64,000 nt of DNA from a candidate division NC10 bacterium CSP1-5 (GCA_001443495.1 LDXR01000017.1:1-64000), one strand, 5' to 3'. Shown: positions 27,010-37,285, counted from the stretch's first letter. Notes: a model not told the origin generated them from the sequence alone. Program-made: numbers and translations.

Positions 27010-27567
27010 ATGGTCAAGGATGTGCTGGATCGGACAGAAGCGACCATGAAGAAGGGGGTCGAGTCGGTAGGGCGAGACTTTGCCGGGGTCCGAACCGGTC
27101 GCGCCTCTGCGGCGCTCCTGCAAGGGATCACCGTGGAATGTTATGGGACCATGACTCCGCTCCAGCAGGTGGCCACCGTGGCGGCCCCCGAGACCCGTCT
27201 GATCACCATCCAGCCCTGGGATCCGAACCTGGTCGCGGCCATCGAAAAAGCGATTCTGAAATCAGGCCTGGGGATCACTCCCTCGAGCGACGGGCGGGTG
27301 ATCCGGATCGCCATCCCACCCCTCACCGAAGAGCGGCGAAAGGAGTTGGTCCGGGTGGTGCGGCGCATCGCGGAAGAGGGGCGGGTCGCCATTCGGAATG
27401 TCCGGCGCGACGCCAACGAAAAGCTCAAGGCCCTCGAGAAGCAGAAGAAAATCACCGAAGATGATCTCAAGAAGAGTGTCGAATCAGTCCAGAAGCTCAC
27501 CGACAAGTACATCAAGGAACTCGAGATGGCCTTGACCACCAAGGAGAAGGAGATCCTTGAGTTCTGA
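27010..27567 (+). CDS. frr: ribosome recycling factor
   Basis: Splits post-termination ribosomes with EF-G; 185 aa, full length. Seen: FAGVRTGRASAALLQGITVE, the domain II region IQPWDPNLVAAIEKAI, and VRRIAEEGRVAIRNVRRDAN followed by a charged three-helix-bundle tail. It is three bases after pyrH. The usual next gene, uppS (undecaprenyl diphosphate synthase), is absent here. Confidence 0.96.
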   Translation: MVKDVLDRTEATMKKGVESVGRDFAGVRTGRASAALLQGITVECYGTMTPLQQVATVAAPETRLITIQPWDPNLVAAIEKAILKSGLGITPSSDGRVIRIAIPPLTEERRKELVRVVRRIAEEGRVAIRNVRRDANEKLKALEKQKKITEDDLKKSVESVQKLTDKYIKELEMALTTKEKEILEF

Positions 27568-27713
27568 CAGACGTCCCCCAGTGGCCAGGCGTGGCTCTTG
27601 AACGCTTTCATCCATCCCTCCCCCGACGATCTTTTTTCTTTTCCCCTGCCCAGTTGCAGAGATGCCTCCCGGGACCTCCGGTGGGCCGAGTTGTCTCTCG
27701 TGGGGATCTGACC

Positions 27714-28508
27714 GTGCACGGCAGAAGGCTCCTGAGCGCCCTGATCCTCCTTTTCCCCTTTCTCCTCCTCGTCATCTACGGCGGGGAAAGGGGATTTATC
27801 CTGCTGGCGATGGTGGCCGCGGTGATCAGCCTGTGGGAGTTCACCCGGCTGGTGGATCCCTCCGTTCCCTGGCGGGCGGTGGCCCTGCTGGGGGCGGCGG
27901 GGCTTGTCGGGGCGACCTCATTGGGTGGCATGGAATGGCTCGGTCCGGGCATGCTCCTCTTGCTGTTGCTGGAGCTTTCCCGTGTCGTCGGAGGTGGAGA
28001 GGACATGGAGGCCAACCTTCGTCGCGCCACCCTCTGTATTGTCGGGGTCCTGTATGTCGCCGGTCCCCTGAGCTCCGCCGTGGCCCTCAGAGGGATGCCG
28101 GAGGGCGTACGATACATCCTTCTCGCGTGCAGCATCGTCTGGATTGGAGATACCGCCGCATTCTACGTCGGATCACGCCTGGGGCGCCGGCCCTTAGCCC
28201 CGCGACTCAGCCCCAAGAAATCTGTCGAAGGGAGTGTGGCCGGACTGGTGGCGAGCATGCTCGCGTCCTGGATGGGTACGCGCGCCTTGGGCATGCCGGT
28301 CCCCTTTCTCTTCAGTCTCCTTCTGGGGGCCGTGATCGGGGGTGCGGGACAGCTGGGAGATTTGGTCGAGTCTGGCATCAAACGCGCTTTCCATGTGAAA
28401 GACACGGGTGATCTCATCCCCGGGCATGGAGGGATGCTCGACAGGATGGATAGCCTCCTCTTCGCACTCCCTATATTCTACCTCTGGGTCAAGATGGGAT
28501 GGATCTAG
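27714..28508 (+). CDS. cdsA: phosphatidate cytidylyltransferase (CDP-diacylglycerol synthase)
   Basis: Makes CDP-diacylglycerol from phosphatidate and CTP in the inner membrane. About 264 aa with roughly eight membrane helices. The C-terminal signature is present: SPKKSVEGSVAGLVASM, then GQLGDLVESGIKRAFHVKD and PGHGGMLDRMDSLLFALP. The GTG at 27714 (MHGRRLLSALIL) follows GTGGGGA and puts the first helix at the N-terminus; the longer frame from 27591 adds a Pro/Arg-rich leader unlike the family. The end overlaps lnt by 10 bp. Confidence 0.93.
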   Translation: MHGRRLLSALILLFPFLLLVIYGGERGFILLAMVAAVISLWEFTRLVDPSVPWRAVALLGAAGLVGATSLGGMEWLGPGMLLLLLLELSRVVGGGEDMEANLRRATLCIVGVLYVAGPLSSAVALRGMPEGVRYILLACSIVWIGDTAAFYVGSRLGRRPLAPRLSPKKSVEGSVAGLVASMLASWMGTRALGMPVPFLFSLLLGAVIGGAGQLGDLVESGIKRAFHVKDTGDLIPGHGGMLDRMDSLLFALPIFYLWVKMGWI

Positions 28509-30064
28509 CGACGGTACGAGAGAGCCCTCTCGCTTGGCGCCTGATGGTCTCGCGGGGAGGCCTGGCCGCCTTGAGCGGCGTTCTCCTTGCACTGAGCTTT
28601 CCCAAGTTTGACTTGGCCCCTCTCGCCTTCGTGGCCCTCATCCCCCTCCTGGTGGGGCTGGACGGCGTCTCTGCCCTGCAGGGCATGTATCTGGGGATCA
28701 TCGCAGGGGTAGTCTTCTCGCTCATGAGCGTCCCCTGGGTCGTTCATACGATGACCACGTACGGAGGGCTCCCCGTCCCTCTCGGTGTCGTGCTTCTTGT
28801 CGCACTTTCCCTCTACCTTGCGCTCTACGTGGGGGTCTTTGCGTTCGGGGTCACGCGACTGTCACCCGAAAGCGGTCTCGTGTATCTCGTGGGCGCTGCG
28901 ACTCTATGGGTCGGCCTCGAATATCTGCGTACCTTCCTCCTGACCGGCTTTCCCTGGAATCTCCTGGGGTATACCCAGTACAGGAGCCTTTCGATCATCC
29001 AGATCGCATCAATCACAGGCGTATACGGGGTCTCATTTCTCTTGGTCCTGGTCAATGCCGCGGTGGCGCTGGCCTGCCTTCACGTGCGACAGAGCGCGCG
29101 GCAGGCCTTGATGCCTGTGCTGGGGGTGGGCGTGCTCCTGATCGGGGCAGTGGTGTTCGGCATGGGACGGAGGGTGTCGGCAGAGATCCCCCGCAGGGAG
29201 ATCCGGGTATCGGTCGTCCAGGGGAATATCGAGCAGGGGATCAAGTGGGACCCGGGATTCGCGGGCCGGACGATCGGCATTTATGATCGTCTGACCCGCA
29301 GGGCAGACCGGGGGTCGGACCTCATCGTGTGGCCAGAGACCGCCGTTCCTTTTTTCCTCCGGGAGGGGGGGCCGTTGACACGACGGGTCCTCGACCTCGC
29401 GATGGAGGCGCAGGCGCATCTCTTGGTCGGAAGCCCGGATCGCGAGAGCGACGCCTCGCCTCGCTACTACAACAGCGCCTTCCTCATCTCGCCGGCGGGG
29501 GAGATTGTGCAGAAATATGATAAGATGCATCTGGTCCCCTTTGGGGAATACGTTCCGTTATCATCGCTCCTCTTTTTCGTGCACAAAATGGCGACCGGGA
29601 TCGGCGATTTTAGCGCCGGAGAGACGTTCACGGTCTTCGAGACCCCGGGCGGACGCTTTGGGGTTCTGATCTGCTTTGAAACCATCTTTCCCGATCAGGT
29701 TCGCCGGTACGTTCTCGCCGGGGCCGACTTCCTGGTGAATATCACCAATGACGCCTGGTTCGGGGACTCCGCCGCCCCGTATCAGCATCTGAGTATGGCT
29801 GCGCTGCGGGCGGTGGAAAACGGGGTCTACTTGGTGCGGGCGGCGAACACCGGGATCTCCGCCCTGGTCGCCCCGTCGGGCCAGATCCTGGAGCAGTCAG
29901 ACCTCTTTGTCGAGGCCGTCCTGTCGGCAACGATGGCTCCCCGGCCAGGGGGAACGTTCTATACGAGACGCGGGGATCTGCTCGCCTGGAGCTCTGTTCT
30001 CATCAGCCTCTTCCTCCTGGCCTTTAGGAGGCGGACGGGGCGCAAGGAAAGGAGGACACGATGA
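28499..30064 (+). CDS. lnt: apolipoprotein N-acyltransferase
   Basis: Adds the third acyl chain to the N-terminal Cys of outer-membrane lipoproteins; inner membrane with a periplasmic nitrilase domain. 521 aa. Six or more N-terminal membrane helices are followed by the nitrilase domain with catalytic Glu (IVWPETAVPFF), Lys (YDKMHLVPFGEYVP) and Cys (LICFETIFPDQV). NITNDAWFGDSAAPYQH is also typical. The gene overlaps cdsA at its start and prfB at its stop (ATGA), indicating one transcript. Confidence 0.95.
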   Translation: MDLATVRESPLAWRLMVSRGGLAALSGVLLALSFPKFDLAPLAFVALIPLLVGLDGVSALQGMYLGIIAGVVFSLMSVPWVVHTMTTYGGLPVPLGVVLLVALSLYLALYVGVFAFGVTRLSPESGLVYLVGAATLWVGLEYLRTFLLTGFPWNLLGYTQYRSLSIIQIASITGVYGVSFLLVLVNAAVALACLHVRQSARQALMPVLGVGVLLIGAVVFGMGRRVSAEIPRREIRVSVVQGNIEQGIKWDPGFAGRTIGIYDRLTRRADRGSDLIVWPETAVPFFLREGGPLTRRVLDLAMEAQAHLLVGSPDRESDASPRYYNSAFLISPAGEIVQKYDKMHLVPFGEYVPLSSLLFFVHKMATGIGDFSAGETFTVFETPGGRFGVLICFETIFPDQVRRYVLAGADFLVNITNDAWFGDSAAPYQHLSMAALRAVENGVYLVRAANTGISALVAPSGQILEQSDLFVEAVLSATMAPRPGGTFYTRRGDLLAWSSVLISLFLLAFRRRTGRKERRTR

Positions 30065-31168
30065 CGGTCGAACTCGGTAAGCGACTCGAGACGGCGGTGG
30101 CGAAAATCCAAAACCTCTGGGCCTATCTTTGACCTGCCGGCGAAGGCACAGCGGGCTACACAGTTAGAGCAGATCGCCCAGGGCCCTGACTTTTGGAAGG
30201 AACCGGATCGAGCCCAGCGGCTTCTCAGGGAGCTCGGGGAGCTGAAGGAGACACTGTCACTCCACACTGCGCTCAGGAGTGAGGTCGAAGATCAGCGAAC
30301 GCTGTTGGAACTGGCCCGGGAGGCGGACGATGAGGAGGCCCTCAAGGAGGTCGAGGGAGCGGTCAAGACGTTGGAGCAACGGATCAGCGATCTAGAGCTC
30401 CGCGCGGTCCTCTCTGGCCCACACGACCGGGGCAATGCCATCCTCTCGATCAATCCGGGGGCGGGCGGGACCGAGTCCCAGGACTGGGCCCAGATGCTGC
30501 TGCGGATGTACGCGCGCTGGTGCGACGGCAGAGGCTTCAAGACGCAGATCCTCGATCTCCAGCCGGGGGAGGAAGCGGGGATCAAGGGGGCGGTCGTTTC
30601 TGTCGTCGGTCCCTATGCGTACGGCACCCTCAAGGCCGAGGTGGGGGTTCATCGGCTCGTGCGGATTTCACCCTATGATGCCAGCCACCGACGGCACACC
30701 TCCTTTGCCTCGGTGGCGGTCCTGCCCGAGGTGGAGGAGGTCGAGGTCGTGATTAACGAGAAGGACCTGAAGATCGAGACCTTCCGGGCGAGCGGGCATG
30801 GGGGACAACACGTGAACGTGACCGACTCGGCCGTCCGGATCACCCACCTCCCGACCGGGACCACAGTCTCGTGCCAGAATGAGCGTTCCCAGCACAAGAA
30901 CAAGGCCCTCGCCATGAAGGTGCTCCGATCCCGACTGTATGAACATTTCCGGGAGAAACAGGAGCGGGAGATGCAGGCGTTGGCCGGTGAAAAAAAGGAG
31001 ATCGCCTGGGGATCGCAGATTCGATCCTATATCCTCGCGCCGTATCAGCTCGTGAAGGACCATCGCACAGGCGTGGAGACGGGGAACGTCGAGGCGGTGC
31101 TGAGTGGGGCGATCGATCCTTTCGTGAACGCCTATCTGTTTCAGCCCGCTCGCCGCCTTTCACCTTGA
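30061..31168 (+). CDS. prfB: peptide chain release factor 2, with programmed +1 frameshift
   Basis: Releases peptides at UGA and UAA. The first 23 codons run from ATG 30061 to an in-frame TGA at 30130-30132 in the context TAT-CTT-TGA-C, the classical RF2 autoregulatory slip site. Shifting +1 after CTT gives DLPAKAQRATQL and a 368-aa protein, the usual length. The stimulatory Shine-Dalgarno upstream (normally AGGGGG) is weak here. The GGQ catalytic loop is intact (GHGGQHVNVTDSAVR). The stop-codon tripeptide reads SPY rather than the usual SPF (VRISPYDASHRRHTSF). It overlaps lnt by four bases. Confidence 0.95.
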
Positions 31169-31194
31169 CAGACTTGAAGGTTCCTCTTTACACT
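31165..31194 (+). promoter_or_regulatory. putative promoter of lysS, overlapping the prfB stop
   Basis: Consensus TTGACA (31165-31170), 18-bp spacer, TACACT (31189-31194). Its TGA is the prfB stop codon. Predicted start about 31201. Confidence 0.5.
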
Positions 31195-31229
31195 TTTGCG
31201 AATACGACCACGGGACAGTGGAGGTCGGA

Positions 31230-32717
31230 GTGGAGGAGAGCAGTCCGCTGATCCGGGAGCGGCAGGGGAAGCTCGAGAAGCTGCGTCGGATGGGGATCGA
31301 CCCGTACGGCTTGCGTTGGGAAGTCACCGCGCTGGCCGGTGACCTTCAGCAACAGCACCGCGACGCATCGACCGCCTTTTTCGATTCCGAGGTGGTGGCC
31401 GTCAGCCTGGCCGGTCGGCTGATGACACTGCGCGACCACGGCAAGACGACCTTCGCCGATCTCAAGGACCGCACCGGCCAGATCCAGATATACTTGCGCG
31501 AGGACCGGCTCGGTAACGAGGCGTACAGCCTCCTGAAATGGACAGATATCGGCGATTTTCTGGGGGTCACGGGCCGCCTCTTTCGGACCCGCACCGGCGA
31601 GCTCACCGTGGTAGTTGAAGAGTTCCGTCTGTTGACCAAGTCTCTCCGCCCTCTGCCAGAGAAGTGGCATGGCCTCGTCGACGTGGAGACTCGCTACCGG
31701 CAGCGGTATCTCGACTTGGTGGCAAACCCGGAGGTGGCGACGGTCTTTCAGCGTCGCTCGCTGCTGATCCGCGAGGTCCGGCAGTTCTTCGACCAGCGGG
31801 GATTCCTCGAGGTGGAGACCCCCATGATGCAGGCCGTGGCGGGGGGTGCCGCTGCTCGGCCTTTCATCACCCACCATAACGCGCTGGACATGGATCTCTA
31901 TCTGCGCATCGCCCCGGAGCTCTACCTGAAACGCCTGTTGGTGGGCGGGCTGGAGCGGGTATACGAAATCAACCGCAACTTTCGGAACGAGGGGATCGAT
32001 ACGCGCCACAATCCCGAGTTCACCATGCTGGAGTTCTATCAAGCGTACGCGGATTATCATGATTTGATGACCCTGACCGAGGAACTTCTCCCTCATCTCT
32101 GTCGGGTTCTTCTCGGCGGGGAGGAGCTCACGTACCAGGGCGCGCGGATCAATCTCTCTCCCCCCTGGCCCCGATTGACGGTCGTGGAGGCGCTCCGGAA
32201 GGTGGGCGGAATCCGGGAGGAGGATCTGGAAGGTGCCGAGAGGCTGCGGGCCGTGGCTGCCCAGCGCGGCGTTCCGGTACAGGCGGGGTGGGGACGGGGC
32301 AAGCTTGTCGACGCGTTGATGGCGCATTTGGTGGAGCCCCACTTGGTCCAGCCGACGTTCCTCCTCGACTTCCCCCTCGAGCTTTCCCCCCTGGCCAGGA
32401 GTCGGCCGGACGATCCTCGACTGGCCCAGCGGTTCGAGCTCTTCGTAGCAGGGCTCGAGCTGGCGAACGCCTATACGGAGCTGAACGATCCTCAGGAACA
32501 GCGTCAGCGCCTCGAGGAACAGCTGCGGGCGCGAGAGGGTGGAGATGAGGAGGCTCACCGGATGGATGAGGATTTCGTCCGCGCCCTCGAGTACGGGATG
32601 CCGCCGGCGGCGGGCGAGGGGATCGGGATCGACCGTCTGGTCATGCTTGTCACCGATTCACCCTCCATCCGCGACGTCGTCCTGTTTCCGCAGCTCCGTC
32701 CGAAGGAGCAGGGATGA
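31230..32717 (+). CDS. lysS: lysyl-tRNA synthetase, class II
   Basis: Charges tRNA-Lys; about 495 aa. The N-terminal OB anticodon domain (GRLMTLRDHGKTTFADLKDR) is followed by the class II core: motif 1 around FFDQRGFLEVETPMMQ, motif 2 YEINRNFRNEGIDTRHNPEF and motif 3 GEGIGIDRLVMLVT. GTG 31230 has GGAGG five bases upstream; GTG 31218 is an alternative adding four residues. The stop overlaps the lolC/E start (ATGA). Confidence 0.95.
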   Translation: MEESSPLIRERQGKLEKLRRMGIDPYGLRWEVTALAGDLQQQHRDASTAFFDSEVVAVSLAGRLMTLRDHGKTTFADLKDRTGQIQIYLREDRLGNEAYSLLKWTDIGDFLGVTGRLFRTRTGELTVVVEEFRLLTKSLRPLPEKWHGLVDVETRYRQRYLDLVANPEVATVFQRRSLLIREVRQFFDQRGFLEVETPMMQAVAGGAAARPFITHHNALDMDLYLRIAPELYLKRLLVGGLERVYEINRNFRNEGIDTRHNPEFTMLEFYQAYADYHDLMTLTEELLPHLCRVLLGGEELTYQGARINLSPPWPRLTVVEALRKVGGIREEDLEGAERLRAVAAQRGVPVQAGWGRGKLVDALMAHLVEPHLVQPTFLLDFPLELSPLARSRPDDPRLAQRFELFVAGLELANAYTELNDPQEQRQRLEEQLRAREGGDEEAHRMDEDFVRALEYGMPPAAGEGIGIDRLVMLVTDSPSIRDVVLFPQLRPKEQG

Positions 32718-33979
32718 GCCTGCGTCGACAGATGCCTTACGAGATTCTGATCGGGTTCAGGTATCTGAAGTCGAAGCGGCGAGAAGCCGTGATCTCCCTG
32801 ATCACGCTGATCTCAAGCGGCGGGGTGGCCCTGGGCGTCATGGCCCTCATCGTCGTCCTCTCGGTTATGAGCGGCTTCGAGAGGGATCTCCGGGCCAAGA
32901 TCCTGGGAACCACTGCCCATGTAGTCTTGCTCAAGTTCGGCGAGGGAGGGGTGACTAACGCGGGTGAGCTCCTGCCCCGTGTCGAGTCGCTCCCGCATGT
33001 GATCGGGGCTGCTCCCTTCACCCTCCATCAGGTCATGCTCACGTCTCGCCAGGGGGTGATGGGGGCCGTCCTCCGGGGGATTGATCCCCAGCAGGAGGGG
33101 AAGGTCACCGAGCTGGCACGAAACATGAAAGAAGGGACCCTGGATGCCCTCCGTCGGGTCGATGATGGGATCATCCTCGGCAAGTCGTTGGCGGCCAGCC
33201 TGGGGGTCCGCATCGGAGATGCGGTGAATGTCGTCTCTCCCGTCGGGGGGGGCGTGACGCCCCTCGGGATGGTTCCCCGGGTCAAGCAGTTTACCCTGGC
33301 TGGGATTTTCGAGGCCGGGATGTACGAATACGACGCAGGGCTGGCCTACATCCCCATTCCGGCCGCCCAGGCCTTCTTCCGGATGGGCACCGCCGTTACC
33401 GGGGTGGAGATCAAGATCGACGATATCTACGAGGCCGCTCGGGTGGCCGGCCGGGTCCAGGAGGAGCTCGGGTTTCCCTTTTACACCCGGACCTGGATGG
33501 AAATGCACAAGAACCTCTTCTCGGCCCTGAAGCTCGAGAAGACGGTGATGTTTATCATCCTCGTGATGATCGTCTTGGTGGCCGCCTTTGGCATTGTCAG
33601 CACGCTCACGATGGTGGTGATGGAGAAGACCAGGGAGATCGCTATCCTGAAGTCGATGGGGGCCACAGCGGCCGGTATCATGAAGATCTTCATGGTGGAG
33701 GGGATTGTGATCGGGACAGCCGGGACCCTCCTCGGGCTCTTGGGCGGACTCGCCGTGACGGTCAATCTGGACACGATCGTCCCCTTCATCGAGCGCCTCT
33801 TCGGGATCAACGCCTTTCCCGGCGACGTCTATTTCCTGGATAAATTGCCGCACCAGGTGAATGTCCCGGACGTGGTCGCGGTGGTGACGGTAAGCCTGGT
33901 CATCAGCTTCCTCGCTACCGTGTATCCGTCCTGGCAGGCTTCGCGTCTGGACCCGGTGGAGGCCCTCAGGTATGAATGA
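32714..33979 (+). CDS. lolC: lipoprotein-releasing ABC transporter permease (LolC/LolE)
   Basis: Membrane subunit that extracts mature lipoproteins from the inner membrane. 421 aa: one N-terminal helix (GVALGVMALIVVLSVMSG), a large periplasmic MacB-like domain (about 50-270), then three helices in an FtsX-type domain with EKTREIAILKSMGA and the end DPVEALRYE. Only one permease gene is present, as in bacteria using a LolF-like homodimer, so LolC versus LolE cannot be assigned. It overlaps lolD by 8 bp. Confidence 0.92.
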   Translation: MSLRRQMPYEILIGFRYLKSKRREAVISLITLISSGGVALGVMALIVVLSVMSGFERDLRAKILGTTAHVVLLKFGEGGVTNAGELLPRVESLPHVIGAAPFTLHQVMLTSRQGVMGAVLRGIDPQQEGKVTELARNMKEGTLDALRRVDDGIILGKSLAASLGVRIGDAVNVVSPVGGGVTPLGMVPRVKQFTLAGIFEAGMYEYDAGLAYIPIPAAQAFFRMGTAVTGVEIKIDDIYEAARVAGRVQEELGFPFYTRTWMEMHKNLFSALKLEKTVMFIILVMIVLVAAFGIVSTLTMVVMEKTREIAILKSMGATAAGIMKIFMVEGIVIGTAGTLLGLLGGLAVTVNLDTIVPFIERLFGINAFPGDVYFLDKLPHQVNVPDVVAVVTVSLVISFLATVYPSWQASRLDPVEALRYE

Positions 33980-34691
33980 ATTCATCGAGGTCCGCGATCT
34001 TCGGAAGTCCTTCCGGATGGGGGGGGAGGCGCTCCACATCTTGAAGGGGGTCAATCTCAGGGTCCGGCGGGGGGAATTCCTCGCCATCGTGGGCCCCTCA
34101 GGGGTGGGGAAGAGCACCCTGCTTCATATCCTGGGGGGGCTGGACCGCCCCACCGCAGGTCACGTATACTACCAGGGCGTCGAGATCTCCCGCCTGCCCG
34201 AGGGGGAGCTGGCGGCGTTCCGGAATCGCACGATCGGTTTCGTCTTCCAGTTCCACCATCTCTTGCCGGAGTTTTCGGCCCTGGAGAATACCATGATGCC
34301 GGGCCTGATTGGACGACAGGGTTGGGAGAACGCCGAGGAGAAGGCGCGAGGAATGTTGAAGCGCGTGGGGCTTGCAGACCGGTTCAGGCACAGGCCAGGG
34401 GAGCTGTCCGGGGGTGAGCAGCAGCGGGTGGCCATTGCCCGGGCATTGGTTCTGTCCCCCACCGTCCTTCTTGCTGATGAGCCGACCGGGAATCTGGACT
34501 CGAAGACCGGTGAGGCTATCTTTGATCTCCTCCGGGAACTCAATCGGGAGCAGGGACTCACGGTGATCCTCGTCACCCACAATGAGTGGTTTGCGCGGCA
34601 GACCGATCGGATGCTTCGGATGGCGGACGGTCAGCTGGGGGAAGTCGGGCCCGGAAGGGAGTCGGGGGTCAGGGACGCCGGCACCCGATGA
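33972..34691 (+). CDS. lolD: lipoprotein-releasing ABC transporter ATPase
   Basis: ATPase partner of the preceding permease, 239 aa. Walker A GPSGVGKST, Q-loop in FVFQFHHLLPEFSALEN (typical of LolD/MacB), signature LSGGEQQRVAIARAL, Walker B VLLADEPTGNLDS and switch His in VILVTHN are all intact. It overlaps the permease gene; the operon ends before the clpC promoter. Confidence 0.95.
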   Translation: MNEFIEVRDLRKSFRMGGEALHILKGVNLRVRRGEFLAIVGPSGVGKSTLLHILGGLDRPTAGHVYYQGVEISRLPEGELAAFRNRTIGFVFQFHHLLPEFSALENTMMPGLIGRQGWENAEEKARGMLKRVGLADRFRHRPGELSGGEQQRVAIARALVLSPTVLLADEPTGNLDSKTGEAIFDLLRELNREQGLTVILVTHNEWFARQTDRMLRMADGQLGEVGPGRESGVRDAGTR

Positions 34692-34742
34692 GGGCGGTCA
34701 TCCACACCATAAGGCGCGGAGCAGGAGTGCCAAAATCTTTCG

Positions 34743-34771
34743 TTGCTGGTCGGAGAGAAAGCTGCTATACT
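34743..34771 (+). promoter_or_regulatory. sigma-70 promoter of clpC
   Basis: TTGCTG (34743-34748), 17-bp spacer, TATACT (34766-34771), about 31 nt before the ATG region with a GGGAGAGGGG ribosome site. Confidence 0.65.
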
Positions 34772-34808
34772 CGGCCTAGTTGCCATACATCCGGGAGAGG
34801 GGATGGGT

Positions 34809-37241
34809 ATGTTTGAGCGTTTTACCGAACGGGCGCGGAAGGTAATCATCCTGGCCCGGGAAGAGGCGATCCGTCTCGGACACAACTTTGTCGGGACGGA
34901 GCATCTCCTCCTCGGTCTTGTCCGGGAGGGGGATGGTCTCGCAATGGCCATCCTGAAGAAGCTCACCGTGAACCTCTCGACCCTGAAGGGAGAGGTGGAA
35001 AAGATCGTCTCCGTCGGGACCCAGGTGAGCCCCGCGGGCGAGGTCCCCTTCACCCCCCAGGCCAAGAAGGTCCTCGAATACGCTATCTCCGAAGCCCGGT
35101 CCATGGGGCATAACTATATCGGCACCGAGCATCTCCTCCTGGGGCTCGTCCGCGAAGGGGAGGGGATTGCATCGCTCGTCCTCCGGGACGTGGGAGTGAC
35201 GGTCGCAGCCGCCAAGGCTCAGGCGCAAGAGCTGTTAGGCGAGCAGGCCACCAAGGCCGCTGGCACCGGTCGGACGCCCGCCCTCGACGAGTTTGGAGTC
35301 GAACTGACCAACATGGCGCGTCAGGGAAAACTCGATCCCGTCATCGGTCGGGAGGCGGAGATCGAACGGGTCATTCAGATCCTGTCCCGGCGGACCAAGA
35401 ATAATCCGGTCCTTATCGGAGAGGCCGGCGTGGGCAAGACGGCCATTGTGGAGGGATTGGCCCAGCGGATCGTCGCCTCCGATGTGCCGGAGACCCTCCT
35501 GCGCAAGCGCGTGGTGCAGCTCGACCTCCCCGGAATGGTTGCAGGTACCAAGTACCGGGGCCAGTTCGAAGAGCGGCTTAAGGCGGTCATCAAAGAGATC
35601 CAGCAGACGGGGAATGTCATTATCTTTATCGACGAGCTGCATACCCTGGTCGGGGCCGGGGCGGCCGAAGGCGCGATCGATGCCTCGAACATGCTCAAGC
35701 CGGCCTTGGCCCGCGGCGAGATCCAGGTGATTGGCGCCACCACCATGGATGAGTACCGCAAGTATGTGGAGAAGGATCGGGCGCTGGAGCGGCGCTTCCA
35801 GACGATCTTTGTCGGCCAGCCGAGTGTGGACGAGACCATCCGGATCCTCCGCGAGATCAAGGACCTCTACGAAGCCCATCATTCCGCCGTCATCACCGAA
35901 GAAGCCGTGGTGGCGGCTGCCCGGCTGTCACACCGCTATATTGCTGACCGCTTTCTGCCCGACAAGGCGATCGACGTCATGGACGAGGCAGGCTCCCGCG
36001 CCCGCCTGAAGTCGCTGATGCTCCCGGAGGACATCCGGGAGATGGAGAATGAGGTGGAGCGCCTCCGTCAGCAGAAAGAAGATGCCATCAGGACGCAGGC
36101 CTTTGAGGTGGCTGCACGCCTCCGAGATGCCGAGCGGAGACTTCGAGCAGAGCTTGAAGAAAGAAGGAATAAATGGAAGGAATTCAAGACAAAAGAGAAG
36201 ATCATAGTCAACGATGAAGACATCGCGTACATCGTCTCTAAGTGGACGGGCATTCCGCTGTACCAAATTGAAGAGGCCGAGGCCCAGAGGCTGCTCCGGA
36301 TGGAGGAGGATCTCGGCAAGCGCGTCGTGGGGCAGGAGGAGGCGATCCGAGCAGTGACGCGGGCCATCCGGCGCTCCCGCTCCGGCTTGAAGAATCCCCG
36401 GAGGCCGGTGGGTTCTTTCATATTCCTCGGCCCGACGGGGGTGGGAAAGACGGAGCTGGCCAAGGCGTTGGCGGAGTTCCTCTTTGGAACCGAAGATGCC
36501 ATCGTCCGCGTCGATATGTCGGAGTATATGGAGCGCTTCGCCGTCTCGCGACTCATCGGGGCCCCCCCGGGCTATATCGGCTATGATGACAGCGGCCAGC
36601 TCACGGAAAAGGTGCGTCGCCGCCCCTTTTCGGTGATCCTTCTGGACGAGATCGAGAAGGCCCACCCGGAGGTGTTCAACCTCCTCCTGCAGATCTTTGA
36701 AGACGGCCACCTGACCGACAGCTACGGTCGACAGGTGGACTTCAAAAACACGATCCTGATTATGACCAGCAATATCGGGGCACGGCAGATCACCATGCAT
36801 GCCCCCATGGGCTTCACCACGGGGAGCCAGGAACAGAGCTACGCCAAGATGAAGGAGACGGTCCTGGCGGAGCTGAAGAAGACCTTTAACCCCGAGTTCA
36901 TGAACCGGATTGATGAGGTGATCGTTTTCCACCCCCTTGCGAAGGAGCACATGCGGAAGATCGCCGACCTGATGCTGCAGCGACTCCAGTCGCAGCTCGA
37001 TGAAAAACGGATCACGCTGATGATGTCCGATGACGCCAAGGAGTTCCTCATCGACAAGGGATACGACCCGCAGTTCGGGGCGAGACCTCTGCGCCGGGCC
37101 ATCCAGCGCTACGTGGAGGACCTCTTGGCCGAAGAGATGCTTCGAGGAGGCCTCACCGAGGGGAGCACGGTTCGCGTGAAGGCAGGGGTCGACGTGCTCA
37201 CAGCGGAAGAGGTGACCAATCTTCTCGGGCAGACCAGCTGA
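34809..37241 (+). CDS. clpC: ATP-dependent Clp protease ATP-binding subunit ClpC
   Basis: AAA+ unfoldase that feeds substrates to ClpP; about 810 aa. Order: two Clp_N repeats (residues 1-145, with [13 protein letters not shown] and twice [13 protein letters not shown]), AAA-1 with Walker [11 protein letters not shown], a UVR-type middle coiled region ([18 protein letters not shown]), AAA-2 with [10 protein letters not shown], and a C-terminal D2-small domain. There is no McsB or CtsR neighbour as in Firmicutes. ATG 34803 (MGMFERF) is equally possible. A terminator follows. Confidence 0.95.
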   Translation: MFERFTERARKVIILAREEAIRLGHNFVGTEHLLLGLVREGDGLAMAILKKLTVNLSTLKGEVEKIVSVGTQVSPAGEVPFTPQAKKVLEYAISEARSMGHNYIGTEHLLLGLVREGEGIASLVLRDVGVTVAAAKAQAQELLGEQATKAAGTGRTPALDEFGVELTNMARQGKLDPVIGREAEIERVIQILSRRTKNNPVLIGEAGVGKTAIVEGLAQRIVASDVPETLLRKRVVQLDLPGMVAGTKYRGQFEERLKAVIKEIQQTGNVIIFIDELHTLVGAGAAEGAIDASNMLKPALARGEIQVIGATTMDEYRKYVEKDRALERRFQTIFVGQPSVDETIRILREIKDLYEAHHSAVITEEAVVAAARLSHRYIADRFLPDKAIDVMDEAGSRARLKSLMLPEDIREMENEVERLRQQKEDAIRTQAFEVAARLRDAERRLRAELEERRNKWKEFKTKEKIIVNDEDIAYIVSKWTGIPLYQIEEAEAQRLLRMEEDLGKRVVGQEEAIRAVTRAIRRSRSGLKNPRRPVGSFIFLGPTGVGKTELAKALAEFLFGTEDAIVRVDMSEYMERFAVSRLIGAPPGYIGYDDSGQLTEKVRRRPFSVILLDEIEKAHPEVFNLLLQIFEDGHLTDSYGRQVDFKNTILIMTSNIGARQITMHAPMGFTTGSQEQSYAKMKETVLAELKKTFNPEFMNRIDEVIVFHPLAKEHMRKIADLMLQRLQSQLDEKRITLMMSDDAKEFLIDKGYDPQFGARPLRRAIQRYVEDLLAEEMLRGGLTEGSTVRVKAGVDVLTAEEVTNLLGQTS

Positions 37242-37261
37242 GTGACCCAGATCCCACCACG

Positions 37262-37283
37262 AGGGTCCGACAGGACCCTTTTT
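37262..37283 (+). terminator. rho-independent terminator of clpC
   Basis: AGGGTCC (37262-37268), loop GACA, GGACCCT (37273-37279), then TTTT. Confidence 0.85.
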
Positions 37284-37285
37284 GG

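Noticed and set aside
27591-27713. N-terminal extension of cdsA from 27591
   Set aside because: The added residues are Pro/Arg-rich and unlike CdsA; GTG 27714 has a better site and puts the first helix at the start.
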